A stretch of DNA of 51,192 nt from the IMG/VR virus record IMGVR_UViG_3300025132_000054, positions 1 to 51,192 of that record, one strand, 5' to 3'. The DNA is from a virus. Of the stretch, positions 49,582 to 51,192 are shown piece after piece (positions within the stretch are counted from its first letter, which is position 1; each line of letters starts with the position of its first letter). Below the pieces are notes generated by a model. That model saw only the letters and a program-made list of their open reading frames with translations, was not told where the DNA came from and searched no databases. A program made the position numbers and the translations under genes.

Positions 49582-50734
49582 TTTTATCTCCGATAAACTG
49601 TTTCCATCCGGTTTCAAAAGCGATGCGCTCATAGGGGTCATGCCCCTCAAAGACGCGACCGTTCCAAACGATCCGGCCATTAGTGATTGGAAGTACCTGC
49701 ATATGAACGTCATTGGTGTTCTCGTCAAGTATAGCGACTCCAACGCCTTGTTGCCAGTCGGGAGTTAAGGAAACACCTGGCGTCGGACCTGGGATGCGCA
49801 CTAGGCATCCAGGACTACACGCAGTAATCTGCCGAGGCCCATCGGGTCCGTGGAAGGTCTTCTGTACAAACTCAACCTTGTGGATGTGCCCGTAAACCTC
49901 GGACCAGCGCGCCGTCTTAGAGATAGCTGTCGCCGTAGCACCGCTGCCTGCGCGCACCTTAGTGCCGTGCGTCACGCGGACAGGAGAGTTCGACTCGGGC
50001 CACAACCACCAGTCCGCACCATAGGGGCCGACGTAGTCGATGTCCAGTTTGTCCAAGTGAAGCAGTCGGTTGAGACTCAACACAGGGTCTGTCTCCAGCG
50101 CGGGGGCCACACCCGTCGCTTCGGGCAGAAGTTCAACCGCTGCTTTGGCGATGCGCTCCTCATGATTGCCAGCCAAGTACAGGATTTTCGACGAAGGGGA
50201 CGCCTTACGCAAGTCCGCCAACCACCAGTGCAGCTCGTCAATCGCGGGCTGAGTCGTCTGCCTGTACTCTGGCTTACGGGGGAAGCGCGTGGACCAAGGA
50301 GCGAGATCTAACATATCACCTAACAAAACCAGCACCTCGGGCTGCATCGAGCGCGCCATCGAGACCACAGCATCCATCGCGGTACGGTCGTGCATCGGGT
50401 CGAGGTAAGTGTAGCGATCGCGCCACGCAAAACCCAACTGCAAGTCAGGCACGAATAGACATTTCTTCAGACCATCGTGTCGAGGTGGACGTTCGATTCG
50501 AGGCATACACTTTGGAGGGTATGCGGGTTGGCGGTCAGGCTCAATCTTGCGCTCAAGGTACGCCTTCACTTGGTACAAAGTAATGGTGTCCTCGCCGCCC
50601 TTCGTGCTTTGCTCCCATGAGTTGCACTTCCAAGATGTAACGCGCCAAAGTTTTCGGTCTACATTGGCATGCTTGAGTAACTGCGCCAACGTCTTGACTC
50701 TATGGCCCTGCGCGCTGACGGTTATCTCTTCCAT
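49574..50734 (-). CDS. Metallophosphoesterase (386 aa)
   Basis: The calcineurin-like motif series is visible: LFVPDLQLGF (first metal site with Gln in place of the usual His), LLGDMLDL (GDxxD), YLAGNHEER (GNHE), RVTHGTKVRAGSG and VYGHIHKVEF (GHxH). The N-terminal about 95 residues are helical and basic, a possible DNA-binding part. I chose ATG 50734, overlapping the previous stop (TGATG). Possible roles: nucleic-acid end processing or nucleotide turnover. No SbcC partner gene lies beside it. Confidence 0.75.
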   Translation of the reverse strand: MEEITVSAQGHRVKTLAQLLKHANVDRKLWRVTSWKCNSWEQSTKGGEDTITLYQVKAYLERKIEPDRQPAYPPKCMPRIERPPRHDGLKKCLFVPDLQLGFAWRDRYTYLDPMHDRTAMDAVVSMARSMQPEVLVLLGDMLDLAPWSTRFPRKPEYRQTTQPAIDELHWWLADLRKASPSSKILYLAGNHEERIAKAAVELLPEATGVAPALETDPVLSLNRLLHLDKLDIDYVGPYGADWWLWPESNSPVRVTHGTKVRAGSGATATAISKTARWSEVYGHIHKVEFVQKTFHGPDGPRQITACSPGCLVRIPGPTPGVSLTPDWQQGVGVAILDENTNDVHMQVLPITNGRIVWNGRVFEGHDPYERIAFETGWKQFIGDKNA

Positions 50735-51138
50735 CAAGAACTCTCCGCCGCAGCGTCAACCTCCGGGGCCTTATCCCCGCCTCTGCCGAGTGCGTCTAAA
50801 ATGGCATCAGAGATTTTTTGCTCAAGCTGTTGCCCAGTCTTTGTGCCCTGCATGCTCTTGAGCATAGCGAGCTTCTGCTGAGTAGACTTCGTGGCGACAC
50901 AGCGGCCCTGCTCTCGGTCAAAAATGTAGCCTTCGGGGCAGGGGTTTGCCTGCTCAGGAGCGAACATGCCTGTCAGGTTGTCCGCTTCGGCCCGCTCTTG
51001 CGCCGAGAGTCCGCCGCCTAAGGCTCCGAGTGCTGCCCCAATGAGCTCACCCTGGCCCCCAAACATCGAACCGACTTCCGCGCCCGTCGCGGCACCGCTG
51101 CCAGCGCCCATCAAAACGCCGCCTACGTTGTCCGCCAT
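50734..51138 (-). CDS. Gly/Ala-rich protein (134 aa)
   Basis: Residues 1-48 are Gly/Ala-rich with glycine-zipper-like spacing (GGVLMGAGSGAATGAEVGSM, LIGAALGALGGGL). Two Cys follow in NPCPEGYIFDREQGRCVATK, possibly a disulfide or metal pair. The C-terminus is helical. AGGAGGAG precedes the ATG. A membrane-active virion or ejection role is plausible. It is coupled to the metallophosphoesterase gene. Confidence 0.5.
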   Translation of the reverse strand: MADNVGGVLMGAGSGAATGAEVGSMFGGQGELIGAALGALGGGLSAQERAEADNLTGMFAPEQANPCPEGYIFDREQGRCVATKSTQQKLAMLKSMQGTKTGQQLEQKISDAILDALGRGGDKAPEVDAAAESS

Positions 51139-51147
51139 AGGCTCCTC

Positions 51148-51192
51148 CTAGAAGCAGGGTTCGATTTCAAGCCTTAACTTAGCCGCATTAAC
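51148..51192 (-). CDS. 3' part of a 31-aa protein split by the window ends
   Basis: Fourteen codons (VNAAKLRLEIEPCF) end at a TAG (51148-51150), open to the window end. They join in phase to the 17 codons at positions 51-1, if the window is circular. The ribosome site of the 134-aa gene (AGGAGGAG) overlaps the stop. Function unknown. Confidence 0.5.
   Translation of the reverse strand, partial: VNAAKLRLEIEPCF

Overview
The window reads as one complete genome of a tailed bacterial virus, about 51.2 kb. It carries a portal, large terminase, scaffold, HK97-type capsid, tail adaptor and tail hub. It also carries a self-contained replication set: AEP-D5 primase-helicase, family A DNA polymerase, RecA-like ATPase, SSB-like protein and SF2 helicase. 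No tape measure, tail sheath, tail tube, integrase or repressor was seen, and there is no phage RNA polymerase. The head-tail gene set and the giant internal-protein candidate fit a short-tailed (podovirus-like), probably strictly lytic phage that uses host transcription. Strong AGGAGG-type ribosome sites and closely stacked overlapping genes fit a bacterial host; the host itself cannot be named from the sequence. The two window ends join in frame into one 31-codon reading frame on the minus strand, so the sequence is most likely a circularly closed or circularly permuted genome.

Minus-strand late arm (32.1 kb down to 1, continuing across the junction to 51.2-48.6 kb). In order of transcription: small HTH protein, AEP-D5 primase-helicase, a candidate small terminase, a short acidic protein, a 1013-residue polyvalent protein (ParB-like, GNAT, second ParB-like and ADP-ribosyltransferase domains), a 25-residue microprotein, a 188-residue protein, large terminase, several virion proteins, portal, four small basic or zinc proteins, an acidic protein, scaffold, major capsid protein, decoration-like protein, tail adaptor, tail hub, two beta-rich proteins, a 2300-residue internal virion protein candidate, a holin-like protein and a decoration-like protein. 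Across the junction follow a glycine-rich protein, a metallophosphoesterase, a 58-residue protein and two paralogous virion-surface-like proteins.

Control region (32.07-33.07 kb). About 1 kb without genes lies between the divergent arms. It holds nine GTCTAC/GTAGAC hexamers next to the HTH gene, four AAAACTTTCA repeats spaced 22, 23 and 42 bp, and a perfect 17-bp palindrome. It is the best candidate for the replication origin and early control region.

Plus-strand early arm (33.07-48.64 kb). Five unknown genes are separated by GC-rich hairpins and end at a strong intrinsic terminator. A second repeat cluster follows. Next come small unknown and zinc-ribbon genes and a C5 cytosine methyltransferase that overlaps a second 316-codon frame over nearly its whole length. 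The arm continues with an SF2 helicase, a RecA/Sak4-like ATPase with an SSB-like partner, a DNA polymerase fused to a uracil-DNA-glycosylase-like domain, an ABC/RecF-like ATPase and an NlpC/P60-like peptidase. It meets the minus-strand arm tail to tail with overlapping stop codons.

The most unusual elements are the polyvalent ART/GNAT/ParB protein between the terminase genes, the overprinted methyltransferase locus, and the repeat-dense control region.
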